From assembly GCA_007693295.1 (NCBI GenBank), contig REDT01000201.1, positions 1 through 41,601 of the forward strand: DNA of 41,601 nt, in the 5' to 3' direction. The notes beneath the pieces are model-generated. The model saw nothing but the letters and a program-made list of their open reading frames with translations. It did no database searches and was not told the DNA's origin. Shown piece after piece: positions 24,415-32,748 of the stretch. Source of the DNA: Balneolaceae bacterium (lineage in GTDB: Bacteria > Bacteroidota > Rhodothermia > Balneolales > Balneolaceae). A program made the translations under genes and the position numbers. The stretch's first letter is position 1, and every line of letters begins with the position of its first letter.

Positions 24415-25668
24415 TTATGCAGAAGCTTTTCTTTTTTCGTAAACGGGCGGTGCTTTCTTCTCAACAGTATCACGTGTGATGATGCATCGTTTCACGTTTT
24501 TCATTGAAGGAATGGTAAACATGATATCGAGCATGGCATCTTCAAGAATGGAGCGGAGGCCACGTGCTCCCGTTTTTCTGTCTCTGGCACGCTCAACCAC
24601 AGCCTGCAGCGCGTCGTCTTCAAATACGAGCTCCACATCTTCCATCTGAAACAGCTTTTTGTACTGTTTTGTGATAGCATTTTTTGGCTTAAGAAGAATT
24701 TCTATCATTGCATCATCCGAAAGCTCTTCCAGGCCGCAAATAATGGGCAAACGTCCAATAAGTTCGGGAATGAGTCCAAATTTCTGCAGATCTTCGGGCT
24801 CAACCTTTGTGAAGATTTTGGGATCAGACTTATCAAATTTCACCTGATCGCTGGAGTGAAAACCCATTGAACTTACTGAGAGCCTTTTGGAAATAATCTC
24901 CTCTAGTCCGCTGAATGCACCCCCGCAAACAAACAGAATATCGCTGGTATCGAGCTGAATAAAGCTTTGCTCAGGGTGCTTTCGCCCGCCTTTGGGCGGG
25001 ATATTGGCTGTTGTGCCTTCCAGGATCTTAAGCAGCGCCTGTTGTACTCCCTCACCCGAAACATCACGGGTAATAGATGGGTTATCACTTTTTCGTGAAA
25101 CCTTGTCAATTTCATCAATATAGACGATACCTCTGCGGGCACGTTCTACATCATAGTCGGCGGCCTGCAGAAGGTTGCTTAAAATACTCTCCACATCCTC
25201 ACCCACATACCCTGCTTCAGTAAGCACGGTTGCATCTGCTATGGTGATGGGCACATCAATTACTTTCGCGAGTGTGCGAGCCAGAAGTGTTTTACCTGAA
25301 CCGGTAGGGCCCAGTAAACAGATATTGCTCTTCTCAATCTTGGTATCGTCGATATTCATTTCTGAACCTGACGATATTCTCTTGTAGTGATTATAAACGG
25401 CCACAGCGAGAGCTTTCTTCGCATCATCCTGGCCAATTACATACTCATCCAGTTTCGTTTTTATTTCGAGAGGTTTGAGCATTGGCTTATACTGCTTGTC
25501 GCGCCGGCGCGACAGAGAAGCCAGGTCACTTTGAATAATACTGGACGCATCTTCCACGCAATGATTACAGATGTATACATCAGGTCCGGCAACCATTGAA
25601 TTCACTTCCTTACTTGAACGCCCGCAAAATGAGCAGTACACAAGTTCGTTATCTTTCATTTTACTCAT
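24415..25668 (-). CDS. clpX: ClpX, ATPase subunit of ClpXP protease
   Basis: AAA+ unfoldase that feeds substrates to ClpP. The 417-residue protein has the N-terminal zinc-binding domain (Cys12, Cys15, Cys34, Cys37), Walker A GPTGSGKT, pore-loop GYVGED and Walker [10 protein letters not shown]. It also carries a long C-terminal domain with [19 protein letters not shown] and [18 protein letters not shown]. It follows clpP after 29 bases on the same strand, so trigger factor, ClpP and ClpX form one unit, an arrangement common in bacteria. A short gap of 89 bp precedes the kinase start. Confidence 0.97.
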   Translation of the reverse strand: MSKMKDNELVYCSFCGRSSKEVNSMVAGPDVYICNHCVEDASSIIQSDLASLSRRRDKQYKPMLKPLEIKTKLDEYVIGQDDAKKALAVAVYNHYKRISSGSEMNIDDTKIEKSNICLLGPTGSGKTLLARTLAKVIDVPITIADATVLTEAGYVGEDVESILSNLLQAADYDVERARRGIVYIDEIDKVSRKSDNPSITRDVSGEGVQQALLKILEGTTANIPPKGGRKHPEQSFIQLDTSDILFVCGGAFSGLEEIISKRLSVSSMGFHSSDQVKFDKSDPKIFTKVEPEDLQKFGLIPELIGRLPIICGLEELSDDAMIEILLKPKNAITKQYKKLFQMEDVELVFEDDALQAVVERARDRKTGARGLRSILEDAMLDIMFTIPSMKNVKRCIITRDTVEKKAPPVYEKRKASA

Positions 25669-25697
25669 GGTAATACCGGTTTTGTCTGTATCTCAGC

Positions 25698-26351
25698 TTA
25701 TTTTGTTTCTTCTGTGCGACGCATTACACGGTCAATCAGACCATAATCCTTGGCTTCGTCGGCCGTCATCCACTTGTTTCGGTCAGAATCTTTCATGATC
25801 TGATCAAGAGATTGCCCTGAGTGGTCGGCTAAAATTTTGCTCAACTCTTTTTTGAGCCTCAAAATCTCCTGAGCCTCAATTTCGATATCGCTTGCCTGTC
25901 CCTGAACACCACCAAGCGGCTGATGAATCATCACCCGCGCATGCGGCAATGCATTTCGCTTGCCTTTTGCACCTGCTGTAAGTAAAACAGCACCCATTGA
26001 TGCTGCCATACCCACACATGTGGTGGCAATGTCGCACTTAACATACTGCATGGTATCATAAATCGCCAAACCGGAAGAGACTACACCACCTGGGCTGTTT
26101 ATGTAGAGATTAATATCTTTTTCCGGATCCTGAGACTCGAGAAAGAGCAGCTGCGCCACTATGGTGCTGGCTACTGCATCGTTAACCGGTGTTCCTAAAA
26201 TAACAATACGGTCTTTAAGCAGCCTGGAGTAGATATCGTAAGCCCGTTCTCCACGATTGGTAGTCTCAACTACCATAGGGATCAGGCTATTTTGAATCTG
26301 TTGTATTTCGTTCATATCCGGTATTTCAAAAATGGGTTGTCGTGTTATCAT
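25698..26351 (-). CDS. clpP: ClpP, ATP-dependent Clp protease proteolytic subunit
   Basis: A serine protease that forms tetradecameric rings with ClpX. The 217-residue protein has the nucleophile serine in [14 protein letters not shown], the catalytic histidine in [23 protein letters not shown], and the third residue of the triad in [63 protein letters not shown] is the family core. The start could be Met1 or Met13 ([14 protein letters not shown]); the second fits a short propeptide better, but neither has a strong Shine-Dalgarno sequence. It lies 18 bases after tig. Confidence 0.97.
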   Translation of the reverse strand: MITRQPIFEIPDMNEIQQIQNSLIPMVVETTNRGERAYDIYSRLLKDRIVILGTPVNDAVASTIVAQLLFLESQDPEKDINLYINSPGGVVSSGLAIYDTMQYVKCDIATTCVGMAASMGAVLLTAGAKGKRNALPHARVMIHQPLGGVQGQASDIEIEAQEILRLKKELSKILADHSGQSLDQIMKDSDRNKWMTADEAKDYGLIDRVMRRTEETK

Positions 26352-26369
26352 GGGATCTTACTTAATAGC

Positions 26370-27671
26370 TTATTTAACTTCTTCTTTTTCTTCCTGTTTC
26401 TCTCTCTTTTTACGAAATTCTTCCTTAGAGAGTTCATTGATTGTAACAACCTCATTCAATTTATCAAAAACTTTATTTTCGCGAATGCTTTTTCGAAGGT
26501 TGTCGAGCTGTGATGGATTTTGTGCATAATAGCTTTTCAGCTGCTCAACGGTTGCGCCATACCTGGCCGCTTCCACTCCAATAAACTCATCGATATCTTC
26601 AGGCTTAATTTCGATATCATCAAATTTCTCCTGCAGTTTTTCGCTGATAAACACCCACTTGCCTTCTCTGGCTGCCTGGTCTCTCATCTTATCTTTGTAG
26701 TCATCAAAACTGAAATCGGGGGGAAGCTGACCACCTGACTGCTGTTTGGCGTACTCAACATACGAGTCGAGAATCTGCTCTTTCATCACTTCAGGTACTT
26801 CGAAGTCGTGCGCCTCTGTGAGCGCATCAATGGCATTCTGGCGGAACATGTCATTGGCTGACTGATCGTAATAATCCTGCATTTTGCTTTTGATAAAGCT
26901 TTTGAACTCATCCACATTACTTGCCTGACCACCCGACTGCTCTTTGGCAAATTCATCGGTCAGCTCAGCTTTCGCCATTTCCTGCACTTTCTTCACGTGA
27001 ATTTCGAATCGGTCGGCTTCATCTCCTTCGCCAAGCTCCATTTTCACTACGTCGCCGGCTTTTTTACCCACCAGGTTCTCTCGAAAATCTTTTGCTCCTT
27101 CCTGTCGCATGTCAAGTTTTTGATCTTCATCCGTCTCGCCTTCAACAGGGTTTCCTTCGGCATCAAGCGTAATCGCATCAACCACCACCATGCTCTCTTC
27201 AGTGATTTCACCGTCAACCTCTTTCCAGCTCCCTTCGCGCTCGAGTGAGCGTTCAATCTCCTCTTCTACCTCTTCGTCGGTCACGTCGTGAACCATCTTC
27301 TCGATGGTGACCTTTTCCAGATCGGTAAGCTCAAACTGGGGCTTGGCGCCCACTTTGAATTTTACTTCAAGCTCATCGTTTTCCCATTTCATGTCCACCA
27401 TTTGGGTTTCACCCACCGGTTCGTACTCGGGCACGATTTTATTCTCATAAATTTCCTGAACATAAGAATTGATCTCTTCGAGCTCAATGTCGTTGCCAAA
27501 TCGTTTCTTTACCAGGCCGATCGGCACATTACCGGGCCGAAAGCCGGGCATCTGGATCTGCTTTTGATATTTTTTAAAGGCTTTGTCAAATTTTTCGGAG
27601 AGATCCTCTCTGTTAGCCTTTAAGGTTATCTCTTTATCTACGGTAGTAAGTTCCTGAACAGAAATGTCCAC
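26370..27671 (-). CDS. tig: trigger factor
   Basis: Ribosome-associated chaperone and peptidyl-prolyl isomerase. The 433-residue protein carries the ribosome-docking signature GFRPGNVP at residues 43-50. It has an FKBP-like PPIase region of about 80 residues (ITEESMVVVDAITL... ENLVGKKAGDVVKMELGE), less typical than in E. coli, and a long helical C-terminal domain ending in a charged EEFRKKREKQEEKEEVK tail. Translation appears to start at a GTG (27671). The gene is directly downstream of tRNA-Leu on the same strand with a 45-base gap and may be read from the tRNA promoter. It heads tig-clpP-clpX. Confidence 0.94.
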   Translation of the reverse strand: MDISVQELTTVDKEITLKANREDLSEKFDKAFKKYQKQIQMPGFRPGNVPIGLVKKRFGNDIELEEINSYVQEIYENKIVPEYEPVGETQMVDMKWENDELEVKFKVGAKPQFELTDLEKVTIEKMVHDVTDEEVEEEIERSLEREGSWKEVDGEITEESMVVVDAITLDAEGNPVEGETDEDQKLDMRQEGAKDFRENLVGKKAGDVVKMELGEGDEADRFEIHVKKVQEMAKAELTDEFAKEQSGGQASNVDEFKSFIKSKMQDYYDQSANDMFRQNAIDALTEAHDFEVPEVMKEQILDSYVEYAKQQSGGQLPPDFSFDDYKDKMRDQAAREGKWVFISEKLQEKFDDIEIKPEDIDEFIGVEAARYGATVEQLKSYYAQNPSQLDNLRKSIRENKVFDKLNEVVTINELSKEEFRKKREKQEEKEEVK

Positions 27672-27716
27672 TTGTTCTATATTTTATTAATTAATGATAT
27701 ATGTAAAGACTGGAAG

Positions 27717-27800
<84 letters not shown>

Positions 27801-27967
27801 TCAACATCAGATTCTAAACTATGATTTGAATCAGAGCCTAATAAAATACGATATTTCCCCTCCTGTTTCAACTCAACAGATTTCATTTTATCGAAATGAA
27901 CTTTGTGAGTGATTGATCCCTTTTTTGTAGTTTTAAGACTCAATAACAATCTAATATCTGAGCCTTC

Positions 27968-28333
27968 ATGTTTAGAAACCTTCGCTTAATTTACGTTACT
28001 ACGAAAAACCGTGAGGAAGCCCGCGCAATTGGTTCTGAATTGGTTAAAGAGAAATTGGCAGCCTGTGTTAATATCATCGACGGTATGGAGTCAATCTATC
28101 CCTGGGAAGGTGAGATTCAAAACGATAAAGAGTGCATATTAATTGTGAAAACCACCTATAGTAATGTTGGGCGAATTACCCGGCGTGTTAAGGAACTGCA
28201 CTCTTACGACGTACCCTGCGTGATCAGCCTGAACCTTGCTGAACAGGAGGGGAATAAGGAGTACCTCGACTGGCTTGTCAATTCTGTTGGCCATCCGATA
28301 CACGATTCCGGCAATAACCCGAATGAGGAGTAA
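27968..28333 (+). CDS. cutA: CutA-like divalent-ion tolerance protein
   Basis: A small cytoplasmic trimeric protein of the CutA1 family, length 121. The hallmark segments are LIYVTTKNREEARAIGSELVKEKLAACVNII, the conserved SIYPWEGEI region and the DYL-type ending NKEYLDWLVNSV. The biochemical role of the family is not fully settled: it was named for divalent-cation tolerance and is structurally like PII proteins. Its stop overlaps the ATG of the following crotonase gene (TAATG), so they are coupled. Confidence 0.93.
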   Translation: MFRNLRLIYVTTKNREEARAIGSELVKEKLAACVNIIDGMESIYPWEGEIQNDKECILIVKTTYSNVGRITRRVKELHSYDVPCVISLNLAEQEGNKEYLDWLVNSVGHPIHDSGNNPNEE

Positions 28334-29067
28334 TGGCTGTTACTGTCGAGTTCGAGAAATATACTGCCACTGCCCGCATTGATCGCCCCGGCGCAATGAA
28401 CGCTATCAATTTTGAGGTGATGGATAAGCTGGAAGCTCTTTTGGATAAACTGGAGAGCGACACAGAGCTTCGGCTGTTTATTTTAACCGGAAGCGGAAAA
28501 AGTTTTATCTCTGGCGGTGATCTCAGAGAGTTTCATCAGATAAAAGATGCAGAGGGGGCCAGGGTGATGTCGAACCGGATGCTCACTATCTTACAACGCA
28601 TTGAAAAACTACCCTGCTGGACGCTTGCCTCCGTTAATGGACACGCATACGGCGGCGGATGGGAAATTATGCTCTCTCTCGACTTCAGGGTTGCCACATC
28701 ATCCGCCAAATTCGGCTTCACGCAGGGGAAATTCTACCTGCCGCCGGGCTGGGGAGGGTTGACGCGCCTCAGCCAAACCGTTGGAAAAGAGCTGGCCAAT
28801 TACTGGCTGGCGTCACAGACGGTAATTGATTCAGATAAAGCACTTCAAAGCGGATTGATTCAGGACCGGTTCGCTGATGACGAGTACGACATTCAGCTTT
28901 CACTGCTCAAAAAGAGATTAATTTTGAACGACAGGCACTTTATTGAGCATTTAAAGAGAGGCACTCCCAAAAATATCACGGACGAGCTGGAGCCCTTCAG
29001 CCGGTTTTGGGAGAGTGAGGAGCATTTGAAAAGAGTGAACAAATTTTTAAACAGAAAATCTGAATAA
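28333..29067 (+). CDS. enoyl-CoA hydratase/isomerase (crotonase) family protein with an altered active site
   Basis: A 244-residue crotonase-fold protein acting on a CoA thioester. The oxyanion-hole segment SGKSFISGGDL and the NGHAYGGGWEIMLSLDFRVA segment are well conserved. Glu111 aligns with the first catalytic glutamate of mitochondrial enoyl-CoA hydratase (Glu144). The second (Glu164), 20 residues later, aligns with Gln131 in KFGFTQGKFYLPPGWGGL. One-glutamate crotonases are usually isomerases or carry out other reactions rather than hydration, so the reaction is uncertain. The gene follows cutA with a one-base overlap. Confidence 0.85.
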   Translation: MAVTVEFEKYTATARIDRPGAMNAINFEVMDKLEALLDKLESDTELRLFILTGSGKSFISGGDLREFHQIKDAEGARVMSNRMLTILQRIEKLPCWTLASVNGHAYGGGWEIMLSLDFRVATSSAKFGFTQGKFYLPPGWGGLTRLSQTVGKELANYWLASQTVIDSDKALQSGLIQDRFADDEYDIQLSLLKKRLILNDRHFIEHLKRGTPKNITDELEPFSRFWESEEHLKRVNKFLNRKSE

Positions 29068-29151
29068 TTCAGTCTTTTCGTAAACGATTTCACAATTCAC
29101 GCTGTTGTTTAACTGTAAATAGTTTCACATTAAACAATAAATAGAATTACA

Positions 29152-29514
29152 ATGAGTGTTAAAGAAAAAATAACCGACGTTTATAATCACGTACAAAATG
29201 GAACCGCACTGGATGCATTTGAAAAATATTATGCTGATGATGTAACCATGATTCTTGAAGACGGAACCGCTGTTGAAGGAAAAGACGCCAACAGAGACCG
29301 CGAGAATGAGTTCTTTGCCAGTGTTGAATCATTCAACGGTATGGAAGTGGTGGGCATCGCCGCTAACGAAGAGACCGGCCAAACATCTGTAGAAAGCTGG
29401 ATGGACATCACCTTTAAAGGCGGAAACCGAATGAAGCTTGAGCAAGTTGCCACCCAGGATTGGGAAGACGGCAAAATTGTGAGAGAGCGATTTTATGGTA
29501 CGCAGCAGAATTAA
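29152..29514 (+). CDS. SnoaL-like / NTF2-fold protein
   Basis: A 120-residue cone-shaped alpha+beta barrel protein. VYNHVQNGTALDAFEKYYADDVTMILEDGTAVEGKDANRDRENEFFASVESF is a typical SnoaL-like N-terminal half, and the C-terminal strand MKLEQVATQDWEDGKIVRERFYGT closes the fold. Such proteins may be enzymes (cyclase or isomerase) or ligand-binding; the specific function cannot be assigned. It is 84 bp after the crotonase gene on the same strand. Repeat element R1 begins 10 bases beyond its stop. Confidence 0.88.
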   Translation: MSVKEKITDVYNHVQNGTALDAFEKYYADDVTMILEDGTAVEGKDANRDRENEFFASVESFNGMEVVGIAANEETGQTSVESWMDITFKGGNRMKLEQVATQDWEDGKIVRERFYGTQQN

Positions 29515-29523
29515 GAGCTGATA

Positions 29524-29868
29524 GTCCCCCTTCGAAGGGGGGATGTGCAAGAGCGCTAAGCGATTGCACTGGGGGGATGTTTACGGAGCGTTGATCTGCT
29601 TCAAGGTCATTTTAAGGCTACCGGAATTTACCAGACACACCCCTGCTTTTCGATAAGCTCACTTCGTGATTTATCTCAAACCGGTCCCCTCTCGAGAGGG
29701 GATGTACTGTCCCCCTTCGAAGGGGGGATAGTCAAACACGTTCAGTGGTTGACTTGGGGGGATGTATACGGAGCGTTGATCTGCTTCCGGGTTATATCAT
29801 AGATTCAATCCCCTACCCACATCCCCCTGAACCTCCGTTGTCGGTTCTTTCCCCCTTCAAAGGGGGAC
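29524..29868. repeat. hairpin-mosaic repeat R1 (SnoaL-like/hemF gap)
   Basis: The bounds are GTCCCCC at 29524 and GGGGGAC at 29868. The palindrome CCCCCTTCGAAGGGGG occurs at 29526-29541 and again at 29711-29726, each followed by a covarying hairpin: GTGCAA...TTGCAC at 29545-29569 and AGTCAA...TTGACT at 29730-29754. A third palindrome, CCCCTCTCGAGAGGGG, occurs near 29685. Two copies of the conserved box ggggggatgt-acggagcgttgatctgcttc follow the hairpins. It therefore looks like two tandem half-elements closed by CCCCCTTCAAAGGGGGAC. No gene is present. Confidence 0.8.
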
Positions 29869-29877
29869 ATTTCTTCT

Positions 29878-30795
29878 CTAAACCCACTCTCTCGGGTTTT
29901 TAAGCACCTCAAGCAGCTCTTCCTCTTTGGTGCCGGGCTCCGGATTGAAATCGTAATCCCAGCGAACGTGCGGGGGCAGGCTCATCAGGATCGATTCAAT
30001 GCGGCCGTTGGTTTTGAGGCCGAAGAGTGTCCCGCGGTCGTGGATCAGGTTGAACTCTACGTATCGGCCGCGGCGAATTTCCTGCCAGTATTTCTGGGCG
30101 GGGTTGAAGGGCTCAGGAATTCGGTTTCTCACAATGGGAAGATAGGCGTCCAGAAACACCTTGCCCGCATCGGTCGTAAATGTGTGCCAATCTTCAAGGG
30201 TTCTGTTTTCATCCGCTCTCAGATAATCGAAAAAGAGTCCGCCAACGCCACGTGCTTCACCACGATGGCTGTTAAAGAAATAGTCATCACACTGCTTTTT
30301 GAACTTCGGATAGAGATCCGGGCCATGACTGTCGCACACATCCTTAAAAATCTTATGAAAGTGCACGGCATCCTCGTCCCACAGATAATAAGGTGTAAGG
30401 TCTGCACCGCCGCCAAACCAGCCATCTGTACGCTGCTGCATCTCCTCATCTTCATACAGCTCAAAATACCTGAAGTTGGCATGAACAGTAGGTACCATCG
30501 GGCTGCCGGGGTGTATCACAAGTGAAATCCCTCCTGCCCAAAACCAGCCTTGGTCTACGTTAAAATGCTTCTTGATGGGATCAGGCAGCTCACCATGCAC
30601 GGTTGAGATATTGACGCCACCCTTCTCAATCACACCCCCTTTCTCAATTACCCGGGTGCGCCCGCCACCCCCGCCATCGCGCTCCCAGTTATCTTCGCGA
30701 AATGCAGCCTTACCATCCACCTCTTCCAGTGCCGTGCAGATTTCATCCTGCAGAGTTTCAATGTAGGTGGTAAAGGATTGTTTGATTGAGGACAT
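29878..30795 (-). CDS. hemF: oxygen-dependent coproporphyrinogen-III oxidase
   Basis: Converts coproporphyrinogen III to protoporphyrinogen IX with O2. The ATG at 30795 (MSSIKQSFTTYIETLQDEICTALEE) gives 305 residues, the usual size; a longer frame to 30852 begins inside repeat R2 and is spurious. Conserved segments are RDGGGGGRTRVIEKGGV, PTVHANFRYFE, GWFGGGADLTPYYL, FFDYL and YVEFNLIHDRGTLFGLKTNGRIESILMSLPP. An oxygen-requiring HemF implies aerobic growth; the anaerobic HemN is not in this window. It is the last gene of the minus-strand heme cluster. Confidence 0.95.
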   Translation of the reverse strand: MSSIKQSFTTYIETLQDEICTALEEVDGKAAFREDNWERDGGGGGRTRVIEKGGVIEKGGVNISTVHGELPDPIKKHFNVDQGWFWAGGISLVIHPGSPMVPTVHANFRYFELYEDEEMQQRTDGWFGGGADLTPYYLWDEDAVHFHKIFKDVCDSHGPDLYPKFKKQCDDYFFNSHRGEARGVGGLFFDYLRADENRTLEDWHTFTTDAGKVFLDAYLPIVRNRIPEPFNPAQKYWQEIRRGRYVEFNLIHDRGTLFGLKTNGRIESILMSLPPHVRWDYDFNPEPGTKEEELLEVLKNPREWV

Positions 30796-30825
30796 TTGTG
30801 ACCTTATTAATTTGGGATTTAAAGA

Positions 30826-30980
30826 GTCCCCCTTAGAAGGGGGTATGTGCAAGAGCGTTTAGCGATTGCACTGGGGGATGTTTGCGGGGCGTTGAGCTAA
30901 ATCGGGCTTATTCCAAGACTCCTGCCTTTACCTTCATCCCCCTCGGCTCTTAAGAGCCTCTCCCCCCTTCGAAGGGGGAC
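30826..30980. repeat. hairpin-mosaic repeat R2 (hemF/hemE gap)
   Basis: 155 bp from GTCCCCCTTAGAAGGGGG at 30826 to CCCCCTTCGAAGGGGGAC ending at 30980. It carries the GTGCAA...TTGCAC hairpin at 30847-30871 and the gcggggcgttga box. It fills almost all of the gap between hemE (stop at 31005) and hemF (start at 30795), so any promoter for hemF must lie inside or across it. Confidence 0.8.
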
Positions 30981-31004
30981 AATTCATCCGCGCAATCCCC
31001 TCAA

Positions 31005-32048
31005 TCAGCGCTCATACTCCTTAACACTATCCACAAACGCGCGCGCATGATCAACCGGCACATGTGGCAAAATGCCGTGGCCCAGATTGGCGATGTAGCG
31101 CTGAACGCCGAAGCGGTCGATCATTCGTTTGGTCTGTTTTTTGATTTCGGGTATGGGTGCAAGAAGATGCGTTGGATCAAAATTACCCTGAAGCGTTATG
31201 GAGTTCCGAGTTTTTTCGCGGGCAAATTCGGGTGACGTGGTCCAGTCGAGGCCCAGGGCTGCAGCACCGCTTTTGAAGCTTAACCGCTCAAGGGCATACC
31301 ACGAACCTTTCGCAAACAGTATAACCGGCACACCCTTGATCGCCTGCGTGATCTCCATCAAATAAGGCATTGCCCATTCATTAAAATCGTCGGGACTGAG
31401 CAGACCCGACCAGGAATCAAATATCTGCACCGCCTGTGCACCGGCTTCCACCTGCGCCTGCAGATAGTCGATCGTGGCCTTTGTGAGCTCTTTCATAACA
31501 TGGCGGGATGCGTCAGGATTCTGAAACAGAAACGCTTTGGCTTTATCAAAATTTTTAGACCCCTCACCCTGAACCATGTAGCAGAATAGCGTCCACGGCG
31601 CGCCGGCAAAACCGATGAGCGGCACGCGCCCGTTCAGCTCTTTGCGCGTAAGCGTGATCGCGTCCATCACGTGACTCAATTTCTCAGGCACATCTTCAGC
31701 CAGGATGGCAAAAGCGTCATCTACGGTTTTGATCGGATTTCCCATTACAGGACCCTTTCCGGGAATCATCTGCACATCGATGTTGAGCGCCTGCGGAACC
31801 GTCAGAATATCCGAAAAGATGATGGCCGCATCCGGTTCCAGCTCATCAATGGGCTGTATGGTGATCTCACATGCCAGCTCGGGAGTTTCCACCCTTTCAA
31901 AAAAAGTGTACTTCTTTCGAAGCACCATATACTGCGGCAGGTAGCGTCCGGCCTGACGCATCATCCACACCGGCGGGCGCTCCACCTCCTCTCCTCTAAG
32001 TGCGCGAAGGAATAGGTCGTTTTTTAAATCAGGGAAGTTGTGTTGCAT
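31005..32048 (-). CDS. hemE: uroporphyrinogen decarboxylase
   Basis: Decarboxylates uroporphyrinogen III to coproporphyrinogen III. The 347-residue protein has the N-terminal signature RPPVWMMRQAGRYLPQY (Arg31, Arg35) and FSDILTVPQAL with Asp80, both in the substrate cleft. GFAGAPWTLFCYMVQGEGSKNF and the C-terminal YIANLGHGILPHVP are also conserved. It lies between repeats R2 and R3, so it may not be strictly co-transcribed with its neighbours despite sharing their strand. Confidence 0.96.
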   Translation of the reverse strand: MQHNFPDLKNDLFLRALRGEEVERPPVWMMRQAGRYLPQYMVLRKKYTFFERVETPELACEITIQPIDELEPDAAIIFSDILTVPQALNIDVQMIPGKGPVMGNPIKTVDDAFAILAEDVPEKLSHVMDAITLTRKELNGRVPLIGFAGAPWTLFCYMVQGEGSKNFDKAKAFLFQNPDASRHVMKELTKATIDYLQAQVEAGAQAVQIFDSWSGLLSPDDFNEWAMPYLMEITQAIKGVPVILFAKGSWYALERLSFKSGAAALGLDWTTSPEFAREKTRNSITLQGNFDPTHLLAPIPEIKKQTKRMIDRFGVQRYIANLGHGILPHVPVDHARAFVDSVKEYER

Positions 32049-32094
32049 GGTGTTGAGTTATAATGGTGAATATTTTTTTGGTTTGGTATTTGAA

Positions 32095-32286
32095 GTCCCC
32101 CTTAGAAGGGGGAAAGCCACGCCTCAGGCGTGGCAGGGGGATGAGGGTAAGGCTACAAGCTTATGAAATAACATAGATATAGATCAACGCTCCGCAGACA
32201 TCCCCCCAGTGCATTCGCTTAGCGCTATTGCACATCCCCTCCGCCAGCTGGCGGAGAGACAGTACATCCCCCCTTCTAAGGGGGAC
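32095..32286. repeat. hairpin-mosaic repeat R3 (hemE/hemD gap)
   Basis: 192 bp from GTCCCCCTTAGAAGGGGG to CCCCCCTTCTAAGGGGGAC. It contains GCCACGCC-TCA-GGCGTGGC (near 32112-32130), the palindrome CTCCGCCAGCTGGCGGAG (near 32239-32256), and the conserved hairpin in reverse orientation (32209-32233). In that hairpin the outer pair is mismatched (GTGCAT with TTGCAC). The final palindrome supplies the last codons and the stop of the hemD-nuclease frame. Confidence 0.8.
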
Positions 32287-32748
32287 TTTTCTTTCCTAAT
32301 TTTTCAATCCAGTACATGATTTCACTTTCTACATTTCGTAAATCTTTCATCACATCTTCATCGGTAAATCTGAGTACTTTAAAACCTGCTTCTTCAAGCT
32401 CTTTTTGACGTTCTTTATCTTTTTTCCACTGCTGCTCAAACTCATGCGAATATCCATCCAGCTCAATGATCAACTTAAGCTCTTTACACAAAAAATCAGC
32501 TATATAATTCAACACAGGTCTTTGCCGGAGAAATGTATACCCAGTCTTTGTTGAGCTTAGAAGTTCTGTCCACAGGCGGATTTCTGATTTAGTGGAATTG
32601 TTACGAAGCTGTTGGGCGAGTTGTTTGAGAGATTTGTTGTAGTATAGGAATCTGTCTTGGTCAATGCCCTGCAATTCCGATGCCTTAGCTTTTCGATTGG
32701 GGAGATTCTTCTCATCCCCCATTGCCCTCCGTCGGCTGACGGAGGGAC
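32276..32748 (-). mobile_element. candidate mobile cassette: DUF559 nuclease domain between repeats R4 and R3
   Basis: The nuclease-coding segment of the hemD frame begins at GTCCCTCCGTC...GACGGAGGG (R4, minus strand from 32748) and ends in AGTCCCCCTTAG (R3). Both boundaries belong to the same repeat family as R1, R2 and R5. The arrangement suggests that a nuclease gene plus flanking hairpins was inserted at the 3' end of hemD and became fused to it. Mobility is inference; no target duplication or second nuclease copy is visible. Confidence 0.4.

Noticed and set aside
30610-30665. Apparent tandem duplication in hemF (VIEKGG repeated)
   Set aside because: The stretch aligns without extra length to the normal HemF sequence GGGGRSRV...GGVFEQAGVNFS, so it is an ordinary family segment with similar codons by chance.
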